DNA of 64,000 nucleotides from Bacteroides sp. (GTDB lineage: Bacteria > Bacteroidota > Bacteroidia > Bacteroidales > Muribaculaceae): positions 1 to 64,000 of the forward strand of contig JAAVCP010000025.1 in the NCBI GenBank assembly GCA_014802265.1, in the 5' to 3' direction. Under the pieces are notes generated by a model. It did no database searches and was not told the DNA's origin. It saw nothing but the letters and a program-made list of their open reading frames with translations. This document shows, piece by piece, positions 8,319 through 16,226 of this stretch; positions within the stretch are counted from its first letter, which is position 1, and every line of letters starts with the position of its first letter. The position numbers were made by a program, and so were the translations under genes.

Positions 8319-10787
8319 TCAAACCGGATCAACATCATAATAAATTACCGACGACTTTATCTCAGGCATAGCTGCAATCCCTGCAAATATATTGCGTAGC
8401 AGGTCTTTTACCTTTTTCATAGAGGCGGCAGCCTCTATTTTCAGCATTATTGACTGGAGATACCATGTGGCTACCCTGGACACAAAGGGCTTTTCAGGTC
8501 CTAATACACGCTCACCAAACACTTTGCGCAATTCCATAGTAAAAATTACAGCTGCGCGGTCACACACCAAGGCATCTTTATTCTTAAGATAAATATTGAT
8601 TACTTTGGTGAAAGGAGGATATGCAAAACGGCTTCTGTCAGCTATTTCCGCTGAGTAAAAAGCATTATAATTATGGGCTTTGACATATTTAAGCACCTCA
8701 TGGTCGGGATTGACGGTCTGAATTACCACCGTTCCCTTATCTTTACGTCGTCCGGCACGCCCTGCCACTTGCTCGAGCATGTTGAATGCACGCTCGTTGC
8801 TTCTGAAATCAGGGAAATTAAGCAAGGTGTCAGCATTTAATACTCCCACAGTGGTCACATCACCGAAGTCAAGACCTTTTGATACCATCTGAGTGCCGAC
8901 GAGAATATCAGTTTCATGACGGGCAAATTCCTCGATTATCTCCTGATAGGCATCTTTGTTGCGGGTGGTGTCAAGATCCATTCGAGCCACACGATAGTCA
9001 TGAAACTCTTCATGCATCTCTTCAGCAATTCGCTCAGTGCCATATCCGAAAATTTTGATTCCATTTTGTCCACATGCCGGGCAAAGCTTAGGGAGCACCT
9101 GCGAAAATCCACAGTAGTGACATCGCAATAGTTCGATATTTTTATGATAGACGAGTGAGACATCACAATTCTGGCATTTTGGAGTCCAACCGCATTGGTC
9201 GCAGATTACGACCGGTGCAAACCCTCTCCGGTTCTGAAAAAGGATAGCCTGTTTCCCACCCTGCATTGTGCCAATAATCCTTTTACGAAGATAACTTGAC
9301 AAAATTCCCTTCACTTCCTTCTTTTTTCTCATTTCTTTCATATCTACAATTTCAACATCAGGAAGAGTTGCACCCTCAAATCTCTCTGAGAGGGAAACAA
9401 GTCCATACTTCCCCGATGTCGCCTTGAAGTAGGTTTCCACGGAAGGGGTTGCAGAGCCAAGTAATGATTTCGCACCATGCATCTGTGCTAACACAAGGGC
9501 GGCATCACGAGCATTATAACGTGGTGCAGGATCATATTGCTTAAACGAAGCCTCATGCTCCTCATCAACAATCACAAGTCCGAGATGGGCAAACGGGAGA
9601 AAAACTGAAGATCTGACACCAAGGACCACGAGAGGTTCGTGTGTATGGAGCAGGCGGCGCCAGATGTCAACCCGTTCTGAATCGGAAAATTTAGAATGAT
9701 AGACCAGAAGGTGCTTGCCGAACACTCTCTTAAGTCTGTCGGATAGCTGGGTGGTGAGAGATATCTCCGGCACCAAAAACAATACTTGATTTCCGGCATC
9801 AAGCACTTTAGATATAAGATGTGTGTAAATTTCTGTTTTTCCACTTCCTGTCACTCCATGGAGCAACTGGATGGGTTTCTCTTTAAATCCGTCGGTTATT
9901 TGCCTGAGTGCGGCTGCCTGTGATTCGGAAAGTGGGGACAGAGCTACTGTGTCTACAGACGTATCGGGCGCAAAGCGGTTGATGCTCTTTTTATAAACCT
10001 GAAAGATTTTCTTTTCGGTCAATGCACGTATCACTGCGGGGCTTGCCCCGGAAATCTGCATCAGCTTCTCTTTCTCCACATCTTTCAATTCTCCTGTGGG
10101 CGACATCCAGCCGGAAAGGTCAAGATATGCAATCAGAGCCTTTTCCTGTTGCCTGGAGCGGCTAACCATACTGAAGCATTCATGGAGCCTATCACTGTCG
10201 CCACGAGGGAAGGCAAGTTTTACAAGAGTTACCTTTTTCGGACGATAACGCTCCACTACTCTTTCATCAATTTCAAGTATTCCTTGTTCAAGAAGCGGAT
10301 TTATAATTGAAGCTACGTTTTTTAACTTTGTTTCGTCTTCTATTTCCGATATTCTGATGCGTTTTTTCTCCTCAACCATCATCATGACGATTGCCTGCTT
10401 TTCATTAATCTTGAAAGGATGGATCTCATCAGGCTCATAATCGGGATTTGCAGTTACAAACGTCTCACTTTCCAGCTTCAGACCTGTGGGTATGGCTGCC
10501 TTATAAACTTCTCCTGGAGCGCAAAGATAATAGTCCGCAATCCAGTTCCATAATTTAATTTGGGGATAGCGGACTATGGGTGAGGAGTCAAGAACCGCCA
10601 TAATCGGTTTCACTTCATATCCCTTAGGAGGCTGGGAATGAGTAAACTCTACGATGGCAGTATAATATTTTTTTTTACCGAACTGCACTAAAACACGTGA
10701 CCCTGCTTGCACTTCACCCTGCATTTCTTCGGGAACAGAGTAAGTGTAAGTGGAGTAAAGCGGCAACGGCAGGATGACTTCGGCAAA
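8319..10787 (-). CDS. priA: primosomal protein N' (PriA helicase)
   Basis: PriA reloads the replicative helicase at stalled forks. The protein has a DNA-binding N-terminus (FAEVILPLPLYSTYTY), Walker A in HGVTGSGKTEI, a DEEH box in VIVDEEHEASFKQYD, and four CxxC pairs (CDQC, CQNC, CHYC, CPAC) for two structural zincs. The start is uncertain: the frame opens at a TTG at 10832, inside the upstream gene, but family N-termini align with a TTG at 10787, giving 822 residues. Neither is an ATG. The upstream stop lies at 10796, so the 10787 start leaves 8 nt, consistent with coupling to the beta-barrel gene. Confidence 0.93.
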   Translation of the reverse strand, partial: FAEVILPLPLYSTYTYSVPEEMQGEVQAGSRVLVQFGKKKYYTAIVEFTHSQPPKGYEVKPIMAVLDSSPIVRYPQIKLWNWIADYYLCAPGEVYKAAIPTGLKLESETFVTANPDYEPDEIHPFKINEKQAIVMMMVEEKKRIRISEIEDETKLKNVASIINPLLEQGILEIDERVVERYRPKKVTLVKLAFPRGDSDRLHECFSMVSRSRQQEKALIAYLDLSGWMSPTGELKDVEKEKLMQISGASPAVIRALTEKKIFQVYKKSINRFAPDTSVDTVALSPLSESQAAALRQITDGFKEKPIQLLHGVTGSGKTEIYTHLISKVLDAGNQVLFLVPEISLTTQLSDRLKRVFGKHLLVYHSKFSDSERVDIWRRLLHTHEPLVVLGVRSSVFLPFAHLGLVIVDEEHEASFKQYDPAPRYNARDAALVLAQMHGAKSLLGSATPSVETYFKATSGKYGLVSLSERFEGATLPDVEIVDMKEMRKKKEVKGILSSYLRKRIIGTMQGGKQAILFQNRRGFAPVVICDQCGWTPKCQNCDVSLVYHKNIELLRCHYCGFSQVLPKLCPACGQNGIKIFGYGTERIAEEMHEEFHDYRVARMDLDTTRNKDAYQEIIEEFARHETDILVGTQMVSKGLDFGDVTTVGVLNADTLLNFPDFRSNERAFNMLEQVAGRAGRRKDKGTVVIQTVNPDHEVLKYVKAHNYNAFYSAEIADRSRFAYPPFTKVINIYLKNKDALVCDRAAVIFTMELRKVFGERVLGPEKPFVSRVATWYLQSIMLKIEAAASMKKVKDLLRNIFAGIAAMPEIKSSVIYYDVDPV

Positions 10788-10795
10788 CAAGATGA

Positions 10796-11413
10796 TTACT
10801 GTTTGAAGAAATAAGCTAAATTGATAAACCAACCACGGGGCTGTGCCGAATAGTTGTCAAGTTTAATAGTCTGTACCTGATAACTTATGCCCCATGAATA
10901 TCCACCGGAGATCTGATATCTCTCAAAGATTTCGGCACCCAATCCACATTGCATTGCCACGTAGCCGGCAGGGTGTGTCAGGGCAGGCTGCTTATTAGTG
11001 CCGACAGTGAAGTTGAATACCGGACCACCAAATACAAATGGAGCAAGATATTGCTCAAATCCATTCATGCGAGTCCATTTAAATTTGAGATTTAGAGGAA
11101 TCTCCAGGGTGTGGAGCCATACATTCTGGTTTCCTATCCCATCAGAAGCCCACACTTCATGATCTCCGAAGTTGACATGAGCGCCATGAAGATTATAGCG
11201 CACTCCCAAGTCTATTCCGAATCCGATTCCGGGAATCATGAGTTCTGCTGCGAGTCCGGCTTGTCCGCCGGTAAGCGTTGAGGTCTTTGCCAAGTCCTGT
11301 TTCCAATGAAGTGTGGAGAAGTTTACACCGGCAGTGGGACCCCAGCGGAACTCCGCTGAGGCCGTCAGAGCCGATGCTATGATCATTGTCAGGATTAATA
11401 TTTTCCTAAACAT
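10796..11413 (-). CDS. outer-membrane beta-barrel protein, PorT-like
   Basis: This 205-residue protein has a signal peptide (MFRKILILTMIIASALTASA) followed by WGPTAGVNFSTLHW and alternating aromatic/glycine strands that end in LAYFFKQ. These are marks of small 8-stranded barrels of the OMP_b-brl/PorT family. No catalytic motif is seen; a structural or adhesin-like role is usual for such proteins. It shares family and orientation with the gene at 11486-12094, 72 nt upstream, and the two may be diverged duplicates. priA follows 8 nt later. Confidence 0.78.
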   Translation of the reverse strand: MFRKILILTMIIASALTASAEFRWGPTAGVNFSTLHWKQDLAKTSTLTGGQAGLAAELMIPGIGFGIDLGVRYNLHGAHVNFGDHEVWASDGIGNQNVWLHTLEIPLNLKFKWTRMNGFEQYLAPFVFGGPVFNFTVGTNKQPALTHPAGYVAMQCGLGAEIFERYQISGGYSWGISYQVQTIKLDNYSAQPRGWFINLAYFFKQ

Positions 11414-11485
11414 TCTTTTTTCTATAAATGATAGACTAATGAGGGGAGAAGTATTAGCATGTCTTTTGAAGTCGCCTTATCTTCT

Positions 11486-12094
11486 TTAGAAAAGATAAGC
11501 TGCGGTGATTGTCCAGTAATTATTTTTTACCTTGTAATTTGCTGTATTTATTTCAGACACATGCTTTGCAATGTTGTTGACACCAAAACCGTAGGAACCG
11601 GAAATCTGCACATGTTTTACAAGCTCCACACCGATACCAACGTTCCATGCCACTTGGCAAGTCTTTGTCTTGAAAGCATCTACGGTGTTTTTATCAAGCT
11701 TGAAAGCGAAAGATGGACCTGTAAAAAGATACGGAGCAACGAGGTTGCCTACTACGGGCAGTCCGAATTTATATTTGATGTTCAGGGGAATTTCAATGAA
11801 GTTTTTACCAAGATCCGCGTCCTTGTTGTTGTTTTCCAACTCAGTGTTCATGCGTGTGTACATGGCAGAGAGGTCAAAACAAAGACCGATGATAGGTACC
11901 TGGAACTCAGTCATAACGCCGGCAGTGAAGCCACACTGGTTGTCGTTGTGGAAGTTCTGCTTCAGATCTTTTGAAAGATGAATGCTGTTGAGGTTAAGAC
12001 CGGCCTTTACTCCGAAACGGAACTGTGCCTGGGCAATGCCCATGCCAAACACTGCAACAAGAAGCGTGAGCAGGATTTTCTTGTAAGATTTCAT
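11486..12094 (-). CDS. outer-membrane beta-barrel (porin-like) protein
   Basis: 202 residues from the ATG at 12094. That start gives a clean signal peptide (KSYKKILLTLLVAVFGMGIAQA); the longer frame from 12136 adds 14 residues that do not fit one. The mature part begins FRFGVKAGLNLNSIHL and contains amphipathic strands ending WTITAAYLF, with a C-terminal aromatic as used by the BAM machinery. It is related to its neighbour at 10796-11413. The promoter at 12186-12218 likely drives both barrels and priA. Substrate unknown. Confidence 0.8.
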   Translation of the reverse strand: MKSYKKILLTLLVAVFGMGIAQAQFRFGVKAGLNLNSIHLSKDLKQNFHNDNQCGFTAGVMTEFQVPIIGLCFDLSAMYTRMNTELENNNKDADLGKNFIEIPLNIKYKFGLPVVGNLVAPYLFTGPSFAFKLDKNTVDAFKTKTCQVAWNVGIGVELVKHVQISGSYGFGVNNIAKHVSEINTANYKVKNNYWTITAAYLF

Positions 12095-12185
12095 TCTGTT
12101 TAGATGATTTAGTGAAACATTAAAGTATAAACTCAAAAAAGCTCATGCGATGCCTTTGAAGCCGCTGTGAGTCTTCAATAGTGTG

Positions 12186-12218
12186 CAAAGTTAATAAAAT
12201 CTTTTTTATAAATTCAAA
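12186..12218 (-). promoter_or_regulatory. Bacteroidetes promoter for the beta-barrel/priA cluster
   Basis: On the minus strand TTTG (12215-12218), 21 nt, TAACTTTG (12186-12193). It is about 90 nt upstream of the ATG at 12094, supporting that shorter start. Confidence 0.77.
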
Positions 12219-12278
12219 TAGTTTGTATTAATTGTTAAATTTATGAAGAAAACAATTCATAATATCATTGAATTTGGC

Positions 12279-12286
12279 TAATTTTG
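12279..12286 (+). promoter_or_regulatory. -7 element before the SufT-like gene
   Basis: TAATTTTG ends 4 nt before the ATG at 12291. No good -33 box is present. If used, transcription would start at or just after that ATG, so either the message is leaderless or translation begins at the ATG at 12312. Confidence 0.5.
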
Positions 12287-12290
12287 CGCT

Positions 12291-12701
12291 ATGGAAGATA
12301 ATAAAGAAGGAATGAAGGCGTCAGTAAATGCCGCCTCAGCAGAGATAGAAAATAATGAAGCAGTGCGTCATCTGGAGGCTAATGCTGATGAGGAACTGCG
12401 TGTGACTGAGCGCACCATAGAGTTGCTCAGGACAGTGTTTGACCCTGAAATCCCCGTGAATGTCTACGACTTGGGTCTTATCTACAAGATAGACTATGAA
12501 GTGGCAGACAAGACACTTCATGTCGACATGACGTTGACGGCTCCGGGTTGTCCGGCAGCTGATTTCATCATGGAAGATGTGCGCCAGAAGCTGTTGAACG
12601 TGGAGGGTCCGGAGAAGATCGACCTTCAGTTGGTGTTTGAGCCGACTTGGACTCAAGATATGATGAGCGAGGAGGCAAAACTCGAACTTGGTTTCCTTTG
12701 A
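12291..12701 (+). CDS. SufT-like Fe-S cluster assembly protein (MIP18/DUF59)
   Basis: This 136-residue protein is nearly all one DUF59 domain. Marks are VFDPEIPVNVYDLGLIY, LTLTAPGCPAADFI and FEPTWTQDMMSEEAKLELGF. Proteins of this family help mature iron-sulfur proteins; the cysteine of PGCP is the conserved residue. No other suf gene is nearby. The first 40 residues are poorly conserved in such proteins, and an ATG at 12312 is a possible start given the -7 element at 12279. It is followed by lpxH with 3 nt between stop and ATG. Confidence 0.86.
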   Translation: MEDNKEGMKASVNAASAEIENNEAVRHLEANADEELRVTERTIELLRTVFDPEIPVNVYDLGLIYKIDYEVADKTLHVDMTLTAPGCPAADFIMEDVRQKLLNVEGPEKIDLQLVFEPTWTQDMMSEEAKLELGFL

Positions 12702-12704
12702 TTG

Positions 12705-13442
12705 ATGAGTGTCTATTTTTTGAGTGACCTTCATTTGGGTGCCCCTTATTTCCCTGATTCCAGGGAGGCGGAAAAGAGGGTAGTGGCATTTCTTGACTCT
12801 ATAAAGGGTGATACTGATGCCATCTATCTATTGGGGGATGTGCTTGACTATTGGTTTGAATACCGTTATGTCGTGCCTCGTGGGTTTGTCAGATTTTTTG
12901 GCAAGTTGGCGGAATTATCAGACATGGGGATACGCATTGTGTGGCTGATTGGTAATCACGATATCTGGATTTTTGATTATATCCCTACGGAATTGGGAAT
13001 AGAGGTGATTGACGGCAGCTTGACAGAGACAATCTATGGCAAGCGCATCTTTATGGCACACGGCGATGGGGTAGGAAAGCAGAAGGCATCTTTCCGCTTT
13101 ATTAGGGGATTATTTCGCAATAAGCTTTGTCAAAAGGCATTCAGCGGGATTCATCCTCGTTGGACGGTTCCGTTTGCCTATAAGTGGAGCCGCCACAGCC
13201 GTGCGGAGGGAGAAGCCCGGGGTATCCCTGATGAACATGTACTTGACAGTTTGCTACAGTTTACCAAGCATTATCATAATGAGCATCCGGAGATAGACTA
13301 CTTTATGTTTGGTCATATCCATGTTTTCACACGTAAAGTGCTTTCCCAGGGTTGCGAAATGATAGTGCTTGGAGAGTGGATAAAAACATTTAGCTATGTA
13401 AAAATGGACGAAAATGGGTTGGAAATGCTAAAATGGAGCTGA
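12705..13442 (+). CDS. lpxH: UDP-2,3-diacylglucosamine diphosphatase
   Basis: This 245-residue calcineurin-like phosphoesterase hydrolyses UDP-2,3-diacylglucosamine to lipid X in lipid A synthesis. Metal ligands are visible in order: Asp8 and His10 (SDLHLG), Asp45 (LLGDVLDYW), Asn84/His85 (GNHDIW), His119 (AHGDG) and the GHIH motif near residue 204. The HSRAEGEARG region belongs to the substrate cap. The ATG at 12705 is preferred over the TTG at 12702, three bases after the SufT stop. It is co-transcribed with the SufT-like gene. Confidence 0.92.
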   Translation: MSVYFLSDLHLGAPYFPDSREAEKRVVAFLDSIKGDTDAIYLLGDVLDYWFEYRYVVPRGFVRFFGKLAELSDMGIRIVWLIGNHDIWIFDYIPTELGIEVIDGSLTETIYGKRIFMAHGDGVGKQKASFRFIRGLFRNKLCQKAFSGIHPRWTVPFAYKWSRHSRAEGEARGIPDEHVLDSLLQFTKHYHNEHPEIDYFMFGHIHVFTRKVLSQGCEMIVLGEWIKTFSYVKMDENGLEMLKWS

Positions 13443-13487
13443 TTTTATATGTTATACAACATCTTTGTGACATTTTGGCACAAAATA

Positions 13488-13519
13488 TTTGGTCAGTCCA
13501 TAATAAAAGCGTAACTTTG
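13488..13519 (+). promoter_or_regulatory. strong Bacteroidetes promoter with no ORF behind it
   Basis: TTTG (13488-13491), 20 nt, TAACTTTG (13512-13519) matches the consensus exactly. No open reading frame of gene length follows on the plus strand. The next landmark is a terminator hairpin at 13580-13613. Confidence 0.8.
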
Positions 13520-13524
13520 CATCG

Positions 13525-13613
13525 AACCTAAAAAACAATCTTTTTTACCTTAAGATTTTTTACCTGTAGAAACTTATCCAAGGGTGCGACCGTTGAGGTT
13601 ATCACCCTTTTTT
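13525..13613 (+). ncRNA. candidate small RNA, about 89 nt
   Basis: The predicted start (about 13525) follows a consensus promoter, and the end is a hairpin with a T6 run. The body is U-rich in its first half and contains two copies of TTTTTTACCT (13540s and 13550s). The 3' half can pair around the terminator stem. No start codon with a sensible frame is present. It may belong to a known Bacteroidales RNA family, but none could be assigned by eye. Evidence is promoter plus terminator geometry only. Confidence 0.6.
13580..13613 (+). terminator. intrinsic terminator of the small-RNA candidate
   Basis: AAGGGTG (13580-13586) pairs with CACCCTT (13603-13609), followed by T's to 13613. Confidence 0.75.
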
Positions 13614-13668
13614 CATTTGCTTACTTCGTTGCATAATATGATTATCACGTGCCGACTTAAGTCAGATA

Positions 13669-13827
13669 TTCAAGTTGACTGCTAATCAACTCAAAATATT
13701 TGCCCTTTAATGCAATCAGTTCTTCATGAGTACCTTCTTATAAAATATGTCCCTAAGACATAAAAAGTATACGGTCTGTATTTTTGATAGTAGAAAGCCT
13801 ATGGGCAGCTACAATTAAAGTCTTTAT
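13669..13827 (-). pseudogene. decayed C-terminus of an ABC exporter ATPase
   Basis: The minus strand reads KTLIVAAHRLSTIKNTDRI, then LFMS-stop-GHIL-stop-EGTHEELIALKGKYFEL and ISSQLEYL. This is the H-loop (AHRLST) and C-terminal end of an export-type ABC ATPase. It carries two in-frame stops, TAG and TAA, each at a position that fits a single-base change of a normal codon. Walker A, Walker B and the membrane part are absent. It is a remnant, not a gene. The neighbouring decayed frame at 13840-14134 suggests a lost operon. Confidence 0.82.
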
Positions 13828-13839
13828 GTCTTTTGACTA

Positions 13840-14134
13840 CTACACCATGATTTGGGGTATAGGCTCATCTCCGTAATCAAACCAATCAAGGGCAAGAAGA
13901 TGTTTCTTACCCTTGTCATAATATGTGTAAGTGAACATCTCTGTCGAATCGTGGTCCCAGTTTTCGGGATATTCCTCATATGTCCACTACTGTATGGTAT
14001 CTTGTCATCCAGTGAAGATGTCAGCGAGGATGGACATGTCGGTTGCATAGGGTGCTTGGGTTTTATAAACATAATAACGTGAGTTCGGGATAAGCATTGC
14101 GTGGTGACCTGGTAAATTTGGGCTGGGGGCACCA
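13840..14134 (-). pseudogene. decayed gene of unknown function
   Basis: One minus-strand frame reads like protein over about 95 residues despite two in-frame stops (TGA, TAG). Examples are LIPNSRYYVYKTQAPYATDM before the stops, then WTYEEYPENWDHDSTEMF and LLALDWFDYGDEPIP, ending at a TAG at 13840-13842. A stop also precedes the first recognisable residues. The open frame in another phase across this stretch is low quality and rich in Ser/Pro. The family was not recognised. It abuts the ABC exporter remnant in the same orientation. Confidence 0.6.
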
Positions 14135-14152
14135 CATTTTTATCGCGTAACT

Positions 14153-14220
14153 AACTATATTAAAATCCAAATAAAGTGAGGGAAAATACATCCACCTTAG
14201 ATTATTTGGATTATATAGTT
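14153..14220. repeat. imperfect inverted repeat beside the decayed genes
   Basis: 14153-14174 and 14202-14220 are inverted copies of about 19 bp that differ by a 3-nt insertion. It may be a terminator or the scar of an element. It lies between the decayed region and the small membrane-protein gene. Confidence 0.55.
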
Positions 14221-14302
14221 TGTTATTAAAAATAGAGAGTTTAAGTAATTATGAAAGAATTTTAAATTTTTAGGATTAATTTTGTCAATGTGGATAGTTT
14301 AA

Positions 14303-14515
14303 TTATTTTTGGGAATTACGGCGTTGTTGGCGTAGGCGGTCGCGGCGACGCAGGGCGAAGAATGTGAGGATAATGACTACTGTTTCGGCGATTAGAGTAG
14401 CCCAGAAACGAAAGGTGTGACCTGTTTTGAGTAGGTCAAGTCCGAAATACAGAGTCATAAACAGGGCATAGGCAGCCAAAAGAATAGGAACTACGATGTG
14501 GCGTTGAAATTTCAT
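14303..14515 (-). CDS. small two-helix membrane protein
   Basis: 70 residues with two hydrophobic helices (IVVPILLAAYALFMTLYFG and FWATLIAETVVIILTFFAL) and a strongly basic C-terminus (RRRDRLRQQRR). This predicts both ends in the cytoplasm by the positive-inside rule. No family was recognised. It follows the exonuclease gene on the same strand by 97 nt. Confidence 0.65.
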   Translation of the reverse strand: MKFQRHIVVPILLAAYALFMTLYFGLDLLKTGHTFRFWATLIAETVVIILTFFALRRRDRLRQQRRNSQK

Positions 14516-14612
14516 GATGTTTTCAGGGGTTTATAAAAGATAATTGTATCAGAAATTTTTATGAAAGATAATCAGATCAGAATTTAAGGTGGAGGTGAGG
14601 CAGCGACAGTAA

Positions 14613-15296
14613 TTATGAAGGTAATTGCTCTGAAGACATTTGTTCGGAAGATTGTTGGTGGTCTTCGGGATAAATGAGATAGGGTGATGACTTAGGATTG
14701 AATCTCCCGGCTGAAAGATAATCATATATCTTTATACATGCCATAGCGTCGAGAGCAGCATAACCCTGCTGAGAGGGGGTCAGGGTTTCTGCTTCCCAGT
14801 TGGTAAGGCGTTGCCCTTTTGAGATCCGCTTCCCGAAGATAATACCATAAATTCTGGAAAGACTGTTGTCGGCTATCTTAAACTGCTTGACGTATGTCTG
14901 CAAATCAACGAAACCTTGTGGGGCAAGAGAGGTAATTTTATTTAGATTATGAAAATCATCATGTGTTGACAGCCCGATTTTCAATATTTCCGGATTTTCC
15001 AAGATATCAATCAGTGACTTTGCCAAGCCGGTGAGATTAATTCTGAAAAGGAAACACACTTCACGGGTTGAAAGCTGCACAAGGGAAACATGGTTTTGCA
15101 TACCCTTCCTGAAACTTGGGCGTGTCTCGGTGTCAAAACCTATAATGTCGCTTTTACGGAGACATGAGATAGCATCAGAGAGCTGCTCCTCAGTTTCCAC
15201 CACGAAGATTTGCCCGTCAAACTGTGCTGCCGGGAGAGTGGCAAGCTGTTGCTTGGAAATAGAGATCACTGCTTTTGAAAAATCTGAATTATTCAT
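14613..15296 (-). CDS. 3'-5' exonuclease, RNase D-like (DEDD family)
   Basis: 227 residues. The DEDD catalytic set is visible: GFDTETRPSF (Asp and Glu of Exo I), LSTHDDFHNLNK (Exo II) and YAALDAMACIKIYDYL (Exo III, of the Tyr-containing type). Such stand-alone proteins degrade RNA or DNA from the 3' end; the substrate here is not known. There is no HRDC domain, unlike true RNase D. It follows bioD by 59 nt on the same strand and is probably co-transcribed. Confidence 0.84.
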   Translation of the reverse strand: MNNSDFSKAVISISKQQLATLPAAQFDGQIFVVETEEQLSDAISCLRKSDIIGFDTETRPSFRKGMQNHVSLVQLSTREVCFLFRINLTGLAKSLIDILENPEILKIGLSTHDDFHNLNKITSLAPQGFVDLQTYVKQFKIADNSLSRIYGIIFGKRISKGQRLTNWEAETLTPSQQGYAALDAMACIKIYDYLSAGRFNPKSSPYLIYPEDHQQSSEQMSSEQLPS

Positions 15297-15355
15297 ATCG
15301 TCTCCTCTGTTAAGTGTGGCTTTAGTAGTCGTGTAGATATCGTTTTAACAATAAA

Positions 15356-16030
15356 TTAAACATCTGTCTCAGAAATAATTTCCGGCATCTCAAGCCAGAG
15401 TGACTGTGCAAAATGGTTGGAGAGCCACGACTTCAGGTAATCACGAGTATCGTTGCAAATGGTGGCGTCTTTATCAAAATGCGGATTATAGACTGTGGCA
15501 AATAATTTTATTCCGTAAGACTTAAGGGCATTAAAAGTAAGGAGCGCGTGATTAATAGAACCAAGCTGCCCAGTAACTGTCACCACCACTGGAATATCGT
15601 TGTCACGTATATAATCGGCAGTGAGATATTCTCCTTTAATAGGCACCATAAGTCCGCCTGCTCCCTCAATCAAGACATGTCCAAAATGATACAGCAATTC
15701 TTTTGTGGCATCAGAGATTTTCTGAAGGTCAATTTCCTTTCCGTCAAGACGTGCTGCCAAATGGGGAGATGCAGGATAGGTAAAAATAACCGGAGCAGTG
15801 GTGTGGTCACGGTCAACATCAAGATAGCCGGTGCCCATAATATTCCGGTGTCTTTCAATATCTTCACTAAACTCATTATTGCCGGTCTGAATCATCTTTT
15901 GGGTGATGCAAGGAATGCCGGAGGCAATAAATTCACGTGCAAGCCAACCGGTTACGAAACTTTTACCGACATCAGTGCCGATGCCGGTCACAAACAAAAC
16001 AGAGGGTATGGTTAATTCAGAAAAATTCAT
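15356..16030 (-). CDS. bioD: dethiobiotin synthase
   Basis: 224 residues. BioD carboxylates diaminopelargonate with ATP to form dethiobiotin. The N-terminal P-loop reads VTGIGTDVGKSFVTG, with the Lys and Thr that bind the phosphates, and LIEGAGGLMVPI carries the metal-binding Glu. It is separated from bioA-bioF-bioG/C by 9 kb and has its own promoter at 16120-16151. No bioB occurs in the window. Confidence 0.93.
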   Translation of the reverse strand: MNFSELTIPSVLFVTGIGTDVGKSFVTGWLAREFIASGIPCITQKMIQTGNNEFSEDIERHRNIMGTGYLDVDRDHTTAPVIFTYPASPHLAARLDGKEIDLQKISDATKELLYHFGHVLIEGAGGLMVPIKGEYLTADYIRDNDIPVVVTVTGQLGSINHALLTFNALKSYGIKLFATVYNPHFDKDATICNDTRDYLKSWLSNHFAQSLWLEMPEIISETDV

Positions 16031-16119
16031 TATGCCAACATTAAATTTTGTTATGTGGAATGATTCCTGCTCAGGTCACACTATATGGCTTGGCGAATCA
16101 TTACAATCAAAACCAAATG

Positions 16120-16151
16120 CAAAGTTAGTGTGCGTTTGTCAATAATGCAAA
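16120..16151 (-). promoter_or_regulatory. Bacteroidetes promoter for bioD
   Basis: On the minus strand TTTG (16148-16151), 20 nt, TAACTTTG (16120-16127). The -33 box overlaps the A-run of the neighbouring terminator. Confidence 0.75.
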
Positions 16152-16185
16152 AAAAAATGGAGAAACCTTTTGGTTAGCTCCATTT
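16150..16185 (-). terminator. terminator of the nqr-glyA operon
   Basis: AAATGGAG (16155-16162) pairs with CTCCATTT (16178-16185). On the minus strand a run of about nine T's follows, 40 nt past the glyA stop. T's on the plus strand make it potentially bidirectional. Confidence 0.82.
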
Positions 16186-16226
16186 TTTTAATTTTATGAA
16201 TAAGTAATAGCCTTATCAAAAGGGAA

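Noticed and set aside
13824..14135. 103-codon minus-strand frame over the decayed region
   Set aside because: Its sequence is low in protein character. A neighbouring frame with two stops reads far more like a former protein.
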